Below, piece by piece: positions 24,352 through 33,340 of a stretch of 64,000 nt of DNA (position 1 is its first letter; each line of letters starts with the position of its first letter). Where the stretch lies: positions 288,435-352,434 of the forward strand of contig JAWKTB010000006.1 in assembly GCA_041402005.1 (NCBI GenBank). Direction: 5' to 3'. A program made the position numbers and the translations under genes. The DNA is from JAJRXR01 sp041402005 (GTDB lineage Bacteria > Planctomycetota > Phycisphaerae > Phycisphaerales > UBA1924). The notes beneath the pieces are model-generated. The model was not told where the DNA came from and did not search any database. It worked only from the letters and a program-made list of their open reading frames with translations.

Positions 24352-25419
24352 TTGCGATCGACGCCGCTGGAGACCGCGCGTGCGCTGCTCGACCTGGCCC
24401 GCGGCCTTGGATTCGCCTGCGCCGGCGTCTGCGGCGTCGAGCCCTCCCGATGGCGCGACGAGCTGCGGACGTGGCTCGACGCCGGCAAGCACGGCGAGAT
24501 GGGCTACCTCGCACAAAATAGCGAGCTGCGCGAGAACCCCTCGCGACTGCTCGAGGGCGCTCGCTCGATACTCGTCGTCGCCGATCGGTACGCGCCGCGC
24601 GGCGATGCCGACCAGCCGTCGGCCGCGGCCGCTCGCGGTCGCATCGCCCGCTACGCCAGAGGCAACGACTACCACAAGGTAATTAAGCGCCGCCTGCACG
24701 AGCTGTGCGATCGCGCACGCGAGTGGCGCCCGGACGCCGAGTTCCGCGCGTTCGTCGACACGGCACCCGTTCTGGAACGCGAGCTCGCCGCCCGCGCCGG
24801 CATCGGCTGGGTCGCCAAGCACACGCTCGTCATCAACCCCGCCCTCGGCTCGTACCTCCTGCTCGGCGGTGTCGCGACGACATTGGAGTTGGAGGCCCCG
24901 CCCGAGCAGCCCGTCGTGACCGACCACTGCGGCACGTGCACGCGCTGCATCGAGGCCTGTCCGACCAACGCGATCACGCCCTACTCCGTGGACGCGACGC
25001 GCTGCGTGAGCTACCTGACCATCGAGCGAAGACCCCGGATCGCGCCGGAGTTCTTCGAGGGAGTCCGCGACTGGATCTTCGGGTGCGACATCTGCCAGGA
25101 GGTCTGCCCGCACAACTCGGAGCGTCGGACGGATGTCGCGCCGCCGATCCCGGACGAGTACACACCCCGCCGTGACTCGTTCGACCTCCTCGAGGTGCTC
25201 GCCTGGACCGAGGAGCACCGACGGGAGGCGTTCAAATCCAGCTCGATGAAGCGGGCGACGCTGGCGATGATGCGTCGCAACGCCCTCATCGCGGCAGGCA
25301 ACGCGATCCGCGAGCGTGGAGATGCGGGGCTGAAGAGGCGGATCGAAGAGATCGCCTCGGCCACGAACGAGGACGAGATGGTCCGCCAGACCGCGATCGA
25401 TGTGCTCGCTGGCCTCTGA
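24352..25419 (+). CDS. queG: Epoxyqueuosine reductase (QueG)
   Basis: A 355-residue cobalamin- and iron-sulfur-dependent enzyme that reduces epoxyqueuosine to queuosine in tRNA. The catalytic Asp is in 'AFVDTAPVLERELAARAGIGW' (Asp136). Two 4Fe-4S motifs follow: 'CGTCTRCIEACP' (193-204) and 'CDICQEVCPHN' (245-255). A C-terminal HEAT-like tail fits. The start is TTG 24352 with GAGGGG upstream. It is probably co-transcribed with the TIM-barrel gene. No other queuosine gene is in the window. Confidence 0.95.
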   Translation: MRSTPLETARALLDLARGLGFACAGVCGVEPSRWRDELRTWLDAGKHGEMGYLAQNSELRENPSRLLEGARSILVVADRYAPRGDADQPSAAAARGRIARYARGNDYHKVIKRRLHELCDRAREWRPDAEFRAFVDTAPVLERELAARAGIGWVAKHTLVINPALGSYLLLGGVATTLELEAPPEQPVVTDHCGTCTRCIEACPTNAITPYSVDATRCVSYLTIERRPRIAPEFFEGVRDWIFGCDICQEVCPHNSERRTDVAPPIPDEYTPRRDSFDLLEVLAWTEEHRREAFKSSSMKRATLAMMRRNALIAAGNAIRERGDAGLKRRIEEIASATNEDEMVRQTAIDVLAGL

Positions 25420-25448
25420 TCCGAGCCGCGTACGTGAGCACGCGAGCC

Positions 25449-26654
25449 TCAGCGAACGAGCAACCTCGCCAGCAGCACGACCCCGAGCCCCGGCGCGAGC
25501 CAGAGTTCCTGGCCACCGATGAATCCCATCCAGAACATGGGCGCCGCGATGCCGATGCTCATGGCCCAGACGCGGACCGCGCGTCGGAAAACGCCCGGCG
25601 CGTCGGCGTTCCGTCCGGGGATCATCACGAGCCAGACATACGCGGGGAAGGCGAGGCCGTAGAAGGCCATGAAGCACCTGTAGACGACCTCGCCAGCGGT
25701 GTATTCGCCGACGGATCCGATTCGCGTGTGGAGCAGACCGAGCAAGGCCGCGCCGCCGGCGAGGACGATCGTCAGCGTGCGCCCGCGTGCGGCAAGCGAC
25801 GACGCCGCGATGCGGTCCTGGTGCACGATCAGCGTGAACACGAGCTGCGCGACGATGTGCGTCAGGATCACGACCCCCACCCAGGGCGCCCAGGCGAGCG
25901 GCACGCCCCGGTCGTCGATCAGCAGCCAGATGAACGGCCCGGCATAGACGATCGTCAGCCCGATCATCATCGGGAAGAGCACGAGAAAGCCGCCGCCGAA
26001 CGCGAGTCTCCCGCTCGTGGTCCGCTGGCGGGCGTGGTGGAACGTCAGGTCGAGGTACGGGCACAGCGCGAAGCCGAAGACGCAGACCGGCGCGAGCCAG
26101 AGCAGGCCCCCGGTGTTCGCGGTGTACGGGAAGTAGCGCTCCGTCGACGGCGTGAACGCGGGGAACGCGAGCAGCATGACCAGCACGCCCGCGGAGATCA
26201 GCCAGACGAGCCAGGACACCCCGCCGAGCGCGGCGTCGCTCCCGCCCCGGACAAGCCGCATCAGGGCGATGACGACCAAAGCGCCGCCCGCGACGACCCC
26301 CACACCCCACGTCGGCACGCTCGAGATCCGCGTCGCCATCCCCAGCACCCAGAGCAGGAAGAAGACGTGGAAGGCGATGGTGACGGCGCTGAAGACGACC
26401 ATCGCCCCCTCGTGGCGTTGCGCGAGGCGACGGCTCGCGTCGGGCGAGGCGATCACCCACCCCATCGCCGCGGCGCCCAGAATATTGGGAACCGCGAACA
26501 CGACCGCCCCCAGCCACCCGTAGTCCTTGACGAGCAGCGCCGGCAGGAACATCCCGATGCACCACGTCCAGGAGCAGGCGAGATAGGCGCCCCAGAGCAG
26601 GGGCGAGAGCAGGGGATGGCCCGGGCGTTGGCGGGTTTCGCCGGCGTCGTCCAT
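25449..26654 (-). CDS. Polytopic membrane protein, unknown function
   Basis: A 401-residue integral membrane protein with about eleven or twelve hydrophobic segments along its whole length and short loops. Membrane motifs such as 'SWTWCIGMFLPALLVKDYG' near the start suggest a conserved N-terminus, but no transporter signature is recognised. Possible classes are a permease or a respiratory-type membrane protein. ATG 26654 is preceded at six bases by TAAGCT with no Shine-Dalgarno sequence. Neighbours are queG (convergent) and a hotdog-fold protein (same strand, 20 bases upstream). Confidence 0.8.
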   Translation of the reverse strand: MDDAGETRQRPGHPLLSPLLWGAYLACSWTWCIGMFLPALLVKDYGWLGAVVFAVPNILGAAAMGWVIASPDASRRLAQRHEGAMVVFSAVTIAFHVFFLLWVLGMATRISSVPTWGVGVVAGGALVVIALMRLVRGGSDAALGGVSWLVWLISAGVLVMLLAFPAFTPSTERYFPYTANTGGLLWLAPVCVFGFALCPYLDLTFHHARQRTTSGRLAFGGGFLVLFPMMIGLTIVYAGPFIWLLIDDRGVPLAWAPWVGVVILTHIVAQLVFTLIVHQDRIAASSLAARGRTLTIVLAGGAALLGLLHTRIGSVGEYTAGEVVYRCFMAFYGLAFPAYVWLVMIPGRNADAPGVFRRAVRVWAMSIGIAAPMFWMGFIGGQELWLAPGLGVVLLARLLVR

Positions 26655-26660
26655 GGCGCG

Positions 26661-26666
26661 AGCTTA
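26661..26666 (-). promoter_or_regulatory. TAAGCT -10 element of leaderless membrane-protein gene
   Basis: Minus-strand TAAGCT ends six bases before ATG 26654, in the 20-base gap after the preceding gene. Confidence 0.5.
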
Positions 26667-26674
26667 TTCGGGAT

Positions 26675-27418
26675 CTAGCCGCGCCGCCGCTTGGCCTTCT
26701 GGTGCGTCTTGGGCGTGACGTGGAAGATCGCCGTGCACCGCCCGACGCGCTTCTCGCGCCCGACGATCCGGTCACGCCCGCGCTTCGCGGATTTCTTCGC
26801 GGACTTCTTGTCGCCCTTGCGCCCGGTCAGCGTCGGGAGGAGCTGGACGATCTCCATGTCTACGGTCAGGTTGAACTCCTCGCCCGTCGCGATCAGCTCG
26901 CCCATGTCCTCGCGCGGCGAGATCCGGTACTCCGCGGGCCCGAAGCACGGGCGAAGGAAGTCGTACTCGAGGCGCTTGCAGACGACCTCGTAGTCCCCGC
27001 CGCACTCGCCGAACACGTACGCGCCCCCCGCGATCTCGGAGTTGCCCAGCAGGGCGGCGCCCGCCATCGCGTTGTACCAGTTCCGGTTGAACCGTCGGAA
27101 CGGCAGCGTCGCGCTGAACGTCTTCTCGTCCACCCGCTTCATGCGGATGCCAGAGCGGAACGCGTAGGGCAGCCAGATGAGCGAGCAGACCCGGTGCCAG
27201 AAGTGGTTGCGGGTGCTCAGGCGGGAGAGGAACGCCTCGACGCGGTCGAGCAGGGGCTGCTTGGTCGCCGCCTTGGGCTTGGGAGCCGGAGGGGTAGGGG
27301 TGCTCGCCCGCGCCGCAGGCGCCTCGGGGACCGCCTCACCGGGCTCCACGCCATCAAGCTCGAGGGCCTCGTCGCCCTCGATCGGCTCGTGTCGGACTCT
27401 GGTCGGCGTGGTGCTCAC
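26675..27418 (-). CDS. DUF4442-like hotdog-fold protein
   Basis: A 247-residue protein. The first ~65 residues are Ala/Pro/Lys-rich. The core 'RMKRVDEKTFSATLPFRRFNR' followed by 'NWYNAMAGAALLGNSEIAGG' resembles DUF4442, a hotdog-fold group related to thioesterases. The C-terminal ~50 residues are Lys/Arg-rich. A role in acyl-CoA hydrolysis is possible but unproven. GTG 27418 is the start: AGGAGA lies nine bases upstream, and minus-strand TACAAT (27442-27447) is a good -10 23 bases before it, so this gene has a normal leader. Confidence 0.7.
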   Translation of the reverse strand: MSTTPTRVRHEPIEGDEALELDGVEPGEAVPEAPAARASTPTPPAPKPKAATKQPLLDRVEAFLSRLSTRNHFWHRVCSLIWLPYAFRSGIRMKRVDEKTFSATLPFRRFNRNWYNAMAGAALLGNSEIAGGAYVFGECGGDYEVVCKRLEYDFLRPCFGPAEYRISPREDMGELIATGEEFNLTVDMEIVQLLPTLTGRKGDKKSAKKSAKRGRDRIVGREKRVGRCTAIFHVTPKTHQKAKRRRG

Positions 27419-27441
27419 CCGGCGGGGTCTCCTGGTGGGGC

Positions 27442-27447
27442 ATTGTA
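27442..27447 (-). promoter_or_regulatory. TACAAT -10 element of the hotdog-protein gene
   Basis: Minus-strand TACAAT, 23 bases before GTG 27418, with a Shine-Dalgarno sequence between them. Confidence 0.5.
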
Positions 27448-27491
27448 GAGGGATCGGGAGGCGCCCCAACCCGCCCCTCGTGAGGGTGTTT

Positions 27492-28499
27492 TCACCCCTC
27501 GCCCGTGTGCAGTTCAAACCACCCCTTCTCCGTCCGCGAGACCCGTCGCACCGGATCCCCCGCCTCGTGGTCGAGCACCAGCGTCCAGCCCCGGTCGGCC
27601 GCCTCGCCCAGCAGCCAGCGCTTGGTCACCATCGAGGTGAAAGGCTCGACGTCGTACGCCAGCGAGTACGCCGCCCCGAGGTGGTGGGCCGTCGGCATCA
27701 CGTCGGGCGTGAAGACGATCTCGCGTCCCCGGGGATCCTTGAACAGCACCGCCTGCTGCCCCCAGGTGTGCCCGGGGACGAGCAAGACGAACACGCCCGG
27801 CAGAACCTCCGTCATCCGCTGATCCACACCCGTCGCCGGCGCCTCATCGCGCGACGGCTTGCGGTTGAGGGGGAACGGGCGCGGCGAGTCGATCAGGCGC
27901 ATCCTGGGGCGCCCGCCGGGTAGCGCCAGCGATTCGTCCTCGAAGGGCAGGATGTGATCCCGGAAGTACGTCCGCGTCATCACCGAATCGTTCGCCCGCG
28001 CGTCCACCCACTCGCGCCGCTGCACGATCAGCTCCGCGTTCGGGAACGTCAGCTTCACCTCCGGCGAGTCCCCCGAGGCGGCGCCCGGCTTGGACGCGAC
28101 CCAGTCCGGGGTCTCGCCCGCCCGCACGCGCCGCGTCAAACCCCCGGCGTGGTCGAAGTGCAGGTGACTCACGATCGCCGAATCGATCTCACCAGGATCG
28201 ACCCCCGCCTCGACGACCGCCGTCTCGACGGTGCGCCCGTCGAGCCCGAAGATGTCGCTCATCTTGGCGTCGAGCTTGTCGCCCGTCCCCGCCTCGATCA
28301 GGACCCGCCGAGGGCGTCCCAACTCGGGGTCCGCCTCGCCGCCCTCGAGCAGCAGGCAGTTGTGCGAGAGCGTGATCCGGTGGCGGTCGTCGATCGGGAC
28401 GGTCCGTTCCCAGACGACGCGGGGGATGATGCCAAACATCCCGCCGCCGTCGAGGAGCAATCGCCCGGCGCGCAGCAGGCGCCAGTTGTAGGTCATCAT
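27492..28499 (-). CDS. Metallo-beta-lactamase-fold hydrolase
   Basis: A 335-residue zinc hydrolase. The metal motif 'SHLHFDHAGG' (His112, His114, Asp116, His117) is intact, and further metal ligands are likely in 'VPGHTWGQQ' and 'LVLDHE'. The middle resembles lactonase/MBL-fold enzymes ('VLIEAGTGDKL', 'SDIFGLDGRTVETA'). The substrate is unknown; quorum-quenching lactonase and general hydrolase are both possible. Two ATGs in tandem start at 28499; TACCCT ends six bases before the first. It is divergent from the acetyltransferase gene, with about 78 bases between starts. Confidence 0.88.
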   Translation of the reverse strand: MMTYNWRLLRAGRLLLDGGGMFGIIPRVVWERTVPIDDRHRITLSHNCLLLEGGEADPELGRPRRVLIEAGTGDKLDAKMSDIFGLDGRTVETAVVEAGVDPGEIDSAIVSHLHFDHAGGLTRRVRAGETPDWVASKPGAASGDSPEVKLTFPNAELIVQRREWVDARANDSVMTRTYFRDHILPFEDESLALPGGRPRMRLIDSPRPFPLNRKPSRDEAPATGVDQRMTEVLPGVFVLLVPGHTWGQQAVLFKDPRGREIVFTPDVMPTAHHLGAAYSLAYDVEPFTSMVTKRWLLGEAADRGWTLVLDHEAGDPVRRVSRTEKGWFELHTGEG

Positions 28500-28505
28500 G
28501 GGCGA

Positions 28506-28511
28506 AGGGTA
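28506..28511 (-). promoter_or_regulatory. TACCCT -10 element of leaderless hydrolase gene
   Basis: Minus-strand TACCCT ends six bases before ATG 28499. It is the same hexamer and spacing as kdsD. Confidence 0.55.
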
Positions 28512-28561
28512 GCGGGGGGCGTGCCGAGGGCCAGCACGAGGGCGTGGACCCGGCGATCCGC

Positions 28562-28567
28562 TACGCT
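28562..28567 (+). promoter_or_regulatory. TACGCT -10-like element of acetyltransferase gene
   Basis: TACGCT ends ten bases before ATG 28578. There is no Shine-Dalgarno sequence. The element faces the minus-strand one at 28506-28511. Confidence 0.45.
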
Positions 28568-28577
28568 CCGACCGCCC

Positions 28578-29417
28578 ATGACCTCTCTCGCGCCCATCGA
28601 CGTCGCCCGCCTCGAGGAACGCCGCAAGGCGATCGCCGTCTCCGAGATCGCCCTCGAAGCTGAACCGATCATGGGCGGCTGGATGTGCTCCTCGGGACGT
28701 GGCTCGTGGACGAACCAGGCCGTCGGCGTCGCACTCGACGCCCCGGTCGAGGCGGGCGACGTCGACCGCATGGTCGACTACTTCGTCTCACGCGGCATCG
28801 AGCCCCGCGTCGACTTCTGCCCCTTCGCCGACGAGTCGCTGATGCGAGAACTGGCGACGCGGAAGTTCACGATCCGCGAGTTCGGCAACACGCTCTATCT
28901 GCCGCTCCAGGAGCCGCGCGCCCTCGACCGCCTGCCCACGACGTTGCCCGACGGGGTTGATCTCCGCGTCATCGACCCCGCCAACGACGCCGACGTGGAG
29001 ACCTTCGTCATCGCCTCGTGCACCGGCTTCTACCCGGAGGGCGCCGAGGTCCCCGAGCACCTGCTCGAATCCGTCCGGCGCGTCGTACGTCACCCGAGAA
29101 GCGTCTGCTTCCTCGCGACGCTCGACGGCGAGCCGGTCGGCGGCGGCGGCGTCGAGGTGACGACCCTCGACTCGGGCGAGACGGTCGCCGCCCTCTTCGG
29201 CGTCAGCGTCCTCCACCACGCACGCCGACGCGGCATCCAGGCCGCCCTCATCGCCGCCCGGGCACGCCACGCCCGCGACCAAGGCGCTCGCTTCGCCACC
29301 ATCGGCTCCAAGCCGGGCATCCCCACCGAGCGCAACGCGGGTCGTCTCGGCTTCCGGATGGCCTACACCCTGGCCGTCGTCGCGATGGCGGGCGAAGGGC
29401 TGACGCCCTCGCCGTGA
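28578..29417 (+). CDS. GNAT-family N-acetyltransferase
   Basis: A 279-residue protein. The N-terminal ~120 residues are distinct ('MGGWMCSSGRGSWTNQAVG'), then a GNAT domain: 'VCFLATLDGEPVGGGGV', 'AALFGVSVLHHARRRGIQAA' with the acetyl-CoA loop (R-R-G-I), and a C-terminal 'GSKPGIPTERNAGRLGFR' strand. The acceptor substrate is unknown. Start ATG 28578 with TACGCT ten bases upstream. Many GNATs of this two-part design modify amines or proteins; no partner gene is visible. Confidence 0.85.
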   Translation: MTSLAPIDVARLEERRKAIAVSEIALEAEPIMGGWMCSSGRGSWTNQAVGVALDAPVEAGDVDRMVDYFVSRGIEPRVDFCPFADESLMRELATRKFTIREFGNTLYLPLQEPRALDRLPTTLPDGVDLRVIDPANDADVETFVIASCTGFYPEGAEVPEHLLESVRRVVRHPRSVCFLATLDGEPVGGGGVEVTTLDSGETVAALFGVSVLHHARRRGIQAALIAARARHARDQGARFATIGSKPGIPTERNAGRLGFRMAYTLAVVAMAGEGLTPSP

Positions 29418-29425
29418 GTCTCCTG

Positions 29426-30532
29426 CTAAGGCTCCTCCGGACCGTCCGTTGGGGGCGGGGGCGTCGCGCTGGCGCCGTCGGCGCCCTGGGCGTTGAAGAG
29501 TTCGCGCTGGACCCGGGCCTGCTCCTGGATCGCGGCCGTCATTCGTTTGTACGCGTCGTTGTACTGCGCGATCGTCTCGTCCGGGACGGAGTCCTCGAAC
29601 CAGAACCCATCCTCATCCGACCACCACCGCCCGTGCGTCTCCTTGAGGATCACGAGCATCTCGCGCCCGGCGCGCAGCACCTCCATGTCGGACCGCCGCA
29701 CGCGCAGCACGAGCGGGATCTGCGAGTTGCGCATGAAGGCTCTGGCGGCACTTTCACGCGATCGCCCGACGACACCCTCGGCCGCGTACGCCTTGTCGAG
29801 CAGGGCCGGCAACGACCCCAATGTCTCGATCATCTCCGAGTTCGTGGCCTCCATACGGTCGATGACCTCGATGCGCTGGTCGAGCACGTTGACGTCCGAG
29901 TCAGCGTGGGGAGGCTCCAACCCGCCGAGTTCGATCAGGCGAGCCGTGTCCGCCTCGTACCGGCTCTGGATGGTCTGCACCGCCCGGAGCACGCTGGCGT
30001 TGGCCCGGAGCAACCGCGAACCGATGTCGGTCCCGTCACCAGCCGCCGCCTCCAGCCGCCCGACGGACTCGTCGATCATGGCGGCGCCGCCCCCGGACTC
30101 CATGTACCCCTTCTCCTCGAGGTCTCGGAGTCTCCGCTCGCGGAACTCGTCGTTGAGTCGTTTCACGTCATTGGCCGCTGCCTGCGATTGTGCCGATGGC
30201 GTGAGCCCCAGATCGTCCCTCCAGCCCAGGGGCAGGGCGACGGGGCAAAGCACAACGCTGATTGAGAAGGTCACCGTCGTCGCGACCCGGGAGTCCCTGA
30301 ACATCATCCCGACGAGCCACGCCAGCAGCAGGCAGATCACGACGCGCATGATCCATGTACCGACCATGTAGCCGGCCGCCTGGCTGAACTGCATCGGGTC
30401 GAGGTCGGCCAGAAAGACCGGCGTCATGAATAGCCCCAGCGTGATCAGGGCTGGGATGATTGCAAGCACGCTGATCCGGAAGGCGTACCTGCTCCTCCGC
30501 CTTGGCTCCAGATCCGAACTCGTCGTCGGCAC
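29426..30532 (-). CDS. Membrane protein of unknown function with periplasmic or cytosolic helices
   Basis: A 368-residue protein with three N-terminal hydrophobic segments (about residues 20-42, 58-78 and 88-105), then ~240 charged, mostly helical residues. Sequence such as 'LRDLEEKGYMESGG' and 'RLEAAAGDGTDIGSRLLRAN' gives no known family. The C-terminus is Ala/Thr/Pro-rich. GTG 30532 was chosen because AAGGGGG lies four bases upstream; ATG 30556 is the alternative and adds eight residues. It stands alone, convergent with the acetyltransferase. Confidence 0.65.
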   Translation of the reverse strand: MPTTSSDLEPRRRSRYAFRISVLAIIPALITLGLFMTPVFLADLDPMQFSQAAGYMVGTWIMRVVICLLLAWLVGMMFRDSRVATTVTFSISVVLCPVALPLGWRDDLGLTPSAQSQAAANDVKRLNDEFRERRLRDLEEKGYMESGGGAAMIDESVGRLEAAAGDGTDIGSRLLRANASVLRAVQTIQSRYEADTARLIELGGLEPPHADSDVNVLDQRIEVIDRMEATNSEMIETLGSLPALLDKAYAAEGVVGRSRESAARAFMRNSQIPLVLRVRRSDMEVLRAGREMLVILKETHGRWWSDEDGFWFEDSVPDETIAQYNDAYKRMTAAIQEQARVQRELFNAQGADGASATPPPPTDGPEEP

Positions 30533-30847
30533 ACTTGCCCCCTTCCACGTTCGCATGCCCTATCCGGTCTGTAGATTCCACTGTACACGCCATGCAACGC
30601 CACGACCGCGAGACCTGGGAAGCCAGCTCGGGTGACCCGACTGGCCTTGGGAATGCCCAAAGGGCCGGCCAGGCGATCGGAGCGTGGGCGAGGACGATGA
30701 GAGGAACCGTCGTCACCTCGCCGTCCGCGTGAAGATTCCCCCCTCAACCACTTTCCTGGGTGAATCCCCTGGCACATTCCCGGACGTGCGGCAGGGTTGG
30801 GTACCAGGGCGGGGATTGCCCCCCGTCCGGAGCACAGGGGACCGTCC

Positions 30848-31435
30848 ATGCCAGCCCCACGAATCCTGACGGGCGCGATCGCCCTCGCCGCTACCTCCGG
30901 CCTCGCTCTCGCCGACCTGGCCAGCTTCAACGACCTGGTCCTCGGCACGACGTACGCGGTCGGTGACACCTTCACCTCCGACGGCATCGGCTTCGAGATC
31001 CTCGACTTCACCCCGGGCTCGATGTTCTCCAACCAGGCCCGGGTGGACAACGCCCTCATGGCCGGCGGGGACGGCTTCGACCTCGAGCTCAACAACGTCC
31101 GCCTCGAGCTGATGAACCCCTTCTCGTCCGTCCCCTCCGTGACCCTCTTCTTCGGGCAGTTCGGCGGCCAGAACAACCTCTTCGTCAATGGCGCCATGGT
31201 CTCCTCGGGCAACATCTTCAGCCTGGACGGCATGACCGTCGGCGGCGCGATGATCGACGTGCTCGACCTCGACGGTGGGACGCATGGGCGCCTGACCGTC
31301 AGTGGCAATGTCCAGAGCTTCGGGATCTCGGGTCAGGAGCTGTGGGTGGACAACCTGCGCTTCGCGCTGCCCGCCCCCTCGACCCTGCCCGTGCTTGCCG
31401 CGGGCGGGCTGGTCGCGCTCCGCCGCCGTCGCTGA
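30848..31435 (+). CDS. PEP-CTERM-type exported protein
   Basis: A 195-residue secreted protein: a signal segment ending near 'GLALADLASF', a beta-rich passenger ('DTFTSDGIGFEILDF', 'LVLGTTYAV'), and a C-terminal 'PAPSTLPVLAAGGLVALRRRR'-type tail. The tail pattern of a Pro-rich motif, a short membrane helix and an Arg cluster is the PEP-CTERM sorting signal read by exosortase. Such proteins are usually surface or matrix components. The start is ATG 30848, behind AGGGGA. It is convergent with a secreted low-complexity protein gene only three bases away. No exosortase gene is in the window. Confidence 0.82.
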   Translation: MPAPRILTGAIALAATSGLALADLASFNDLVLGTTYAVGDTFTSDGIGFEILDFTPGSMFSNQARVDNALMAGGDGFDLELNNVRLELMNPFSSVPSVTLFFGQFGGQNNLFVNGAMVSSGNIFSLDGMTVGGAMIDVLDLDGGTHGRLTVSGNVQSFGISGQELWVDNLRFALPAPSTLPVLAAGGLVALRRRR

Positions 31436-31438
31436 GGG

Positions 31439-33214
31439 CTACCACTCGTACCCGCTGTCATACCCGTCGTCCACGGGCGCGCCGTCATCGGTCGGCGCGT
31501 CCTCGGTCGCAGTCAGGACGTCGTACAGCCCGTTGATCGCGTCGGTGGGCGCGCCCGCGGTTTCCGCCGCGAAAGCCGCCTCCGCCGCCCCGTCCGTGTC
31601 GCCCAGCATCAGGCGCATGCTCGCGGCCATGAACCAGGTGTTCTCCGGGTCGACGCCGTCCTCGGCGAACGACGTATACCGCGCGTCCATCGCGTCGAGC
31701 AGGTATCCCAGCTCGTCCGACCAGGGGACCTCGAGGGCCGCGTAGGGATCCTCCGACATCGCCAGGCGCAGCACCGCGCCCGCGGCCCGGTCGTGCCCCG
31801 CCCCCGCCAGCGACAGCGCGTACCCGATCTTGGGCAGGCCCCAGTCGGGCGACTGCGCCGACGCCTCGGCAAAGGTCCGACGCGCCCGGTCGTACTGACC
31901 CCGCTCGAGCTCTCGCCAGCCCGTGTCGACCAACGCGACCGCGTGGTCGGCGCCCGAACCGGTCCCGGCGCCGAAGTAGTAGTGCGACTCGTACACCGTG
32001 CTCACGTACACGTACGTGTCGGAGCGGTATGTCGGGCAGTAGTACCACGGCACCCCGCGGAACGAGATCCACAGCCCGAAGCCCCACCCGGAATGGTGGT
32101 AGTGGTGGCCCGGGACGAAATCGCAGTGATACGGGCGCCCGCCGTAGTGGATGCCGTGCCGATCGGCGTAGTGCCAGTTCGGATGCGAGGGCGAGCCGTA
32201 GAACCCGCCGTGCGGGTGGTGGTCGAGCCCGCCGCCTCCGGGTCCGTGACCGGGGTCGAAGCCTGGGCGGGGCGACGGGCGCCCGAAGCGCGAGCCGCTC
32301 AGCCCGCCGTGATGCGCCTCGGGCGGACGATGACCATCGGGGCTGACGGACGGCGTGCGATCGGGCTTGGCGCCAAGGTTGGGACGCACGGGCGGGCGAT
32401 GCCCGCCGCCGTTGTTCCAGGCGCCACCCGGGCGCGGCCCGGGCTGACTTGGGCGGACGACGGGCTTGCTCGGGCGCACGATCGCTCCGCCGTCGGAGCC
32501 CCGGCTCGGGCGAACGTCGCCCGGCTTGGTCTGCGGTTGCGGGCGCGACGGGGGCGTGGGACGCACGCTCGGCGTCACGGGCGGGCGCCCACCCGACTCT
32601 GACGCGGGTGCCGGACGCGTGGGCGGACGAGTCGGCGTCCTCGGCGGACGGACCGCATCACTCTTCGAGCTGCCTGCCGCGGGTGTCGGACGAACGGAAG
32701 GCGTGGGACGGACGCTCCCCTTGCTCGGCGCCGGAGAAGACGAGGGAGGCGCCGCGCTGACGGGGGGACGCGCGCCGGAGCTCGCCGGACGCTGGATCGT
32801 GCGCACGCCGGTGGTCGGCGTGCGGCTCGGGGCGCCCGAGCTGCTCGGCGGGCGAACCCCGACGCGCGGGGTCGAGCGCCCGGTCTGGCGCGGAGGCGTG
32901 ACCGATCGAGAGGTGGTGGGAGCCGCGGAAGGGCGCGACACGCGAGAGGGCGTGACCGACGGGCGGGAGGGCGCCGACCGCGACGGCGCCGCCTGCGGGC
33001 GGCTCACGCTCGCGGACGGGCGAGAGGGAGTGCTGACGCTCGGGCGTGCGGGAGCCGCACGGACCGCCGGCGCTGGCCTGGCGACCTTGCGGCCCGCCGA
33101 GACCGACCGCTGGGGCGGCTTGACCTCGCTCTCACCCATCGCCCAGGCGGGCGAGACCCCTCCCGCGGCGAGCGCAATGGCGAGCGTCCCGATGGTCGCA
33201 AGGCGGGTCTTCAT
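31439..33214 (-). CDS. Large secreted Pro/Arg/Ser-rich protein with His/Gly-rich middle and TPR-like end
   Basis: A 591-residue protein. A signal peptide ends at 'SPAWA' (about residue 25). Residues ~30-270 are low-complexity Pro/Ser/Arg with repeated 'RPTPSVRPTP'-like units. Residues ~275-370 are Gly/His-rich. The C-terminal ~200 residues hold helical TPR-like sequence ('GWRELERGQYDRARRTFAE'). The order suggests a basic, polymer- or metal-binding surface layer region on a globular anchor. No family is recognised. The low-complexity part could be partly misjudged, but signal peptide, frame and C-terminus all support a real gene. Confidence 0.7.
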   Translation of the reverse strand: MKTRLATIGTLAIALAAGGVSPAWAMGESEVKPPQRSVSAGRKVARPAPAVRAAPARPSVSTPSRPSASVSRPQAAPSRSAPSRPSVTPSRVSRPSAAPTTSRSVTPPRQTGRSTPRVGVRPPSSSGAPSRTPTTGVRTIQRPASSGARPPVSAAPPSSSPAPSKGSVRPTPSVRPTPAAGSSKSDAVRPPRTPTRPPTRPAPASESGGRPPVTPSVRPTPPSRPQPQTKPGDVRPSRGSDGGAIVRPSKPVVRPSQPGPRPGGAWNNGGGHRPPVRPNLGAKPDRTPSVSPDGHRPPEAHHGGLSGSRFGRPSPRPGFDPGHGPGGGGLDHHPHGGFYGSPSHPNWHYADRHGIHYGGRPYHCDFVPGHHYHHSGWGFGLWISFRGVPWYYCPTYRSDTYVYVSTVYESHYYFGAGTGSGADHAVALVDTGWRELERGQYDRARRTFAEASAQSPDWGLPKIGYALSLAGAGHDRAAGAVLRLAMSEDPYAALEVPWSDELGYLLDAMDARYTSFAEDGVDPENTWFMAASMRLMLGDTDGAAEAAFAAETAGAPTDAINGLYDVLTATEDAPTDDGAPVDDGYDSGYEW

Positions 33215-33340
33215 GGCGGTCTCCCATAGACAGGATGCTGAGCGTCCCGCTCCGAGGGGGCGCTTCGCGTGGATACCGCTTCTCAGGAGGGCTCACTGAC
33301 AGTTTCTCAAGGCATTGCCCAGGAGTCACGCCTCGTGTGG

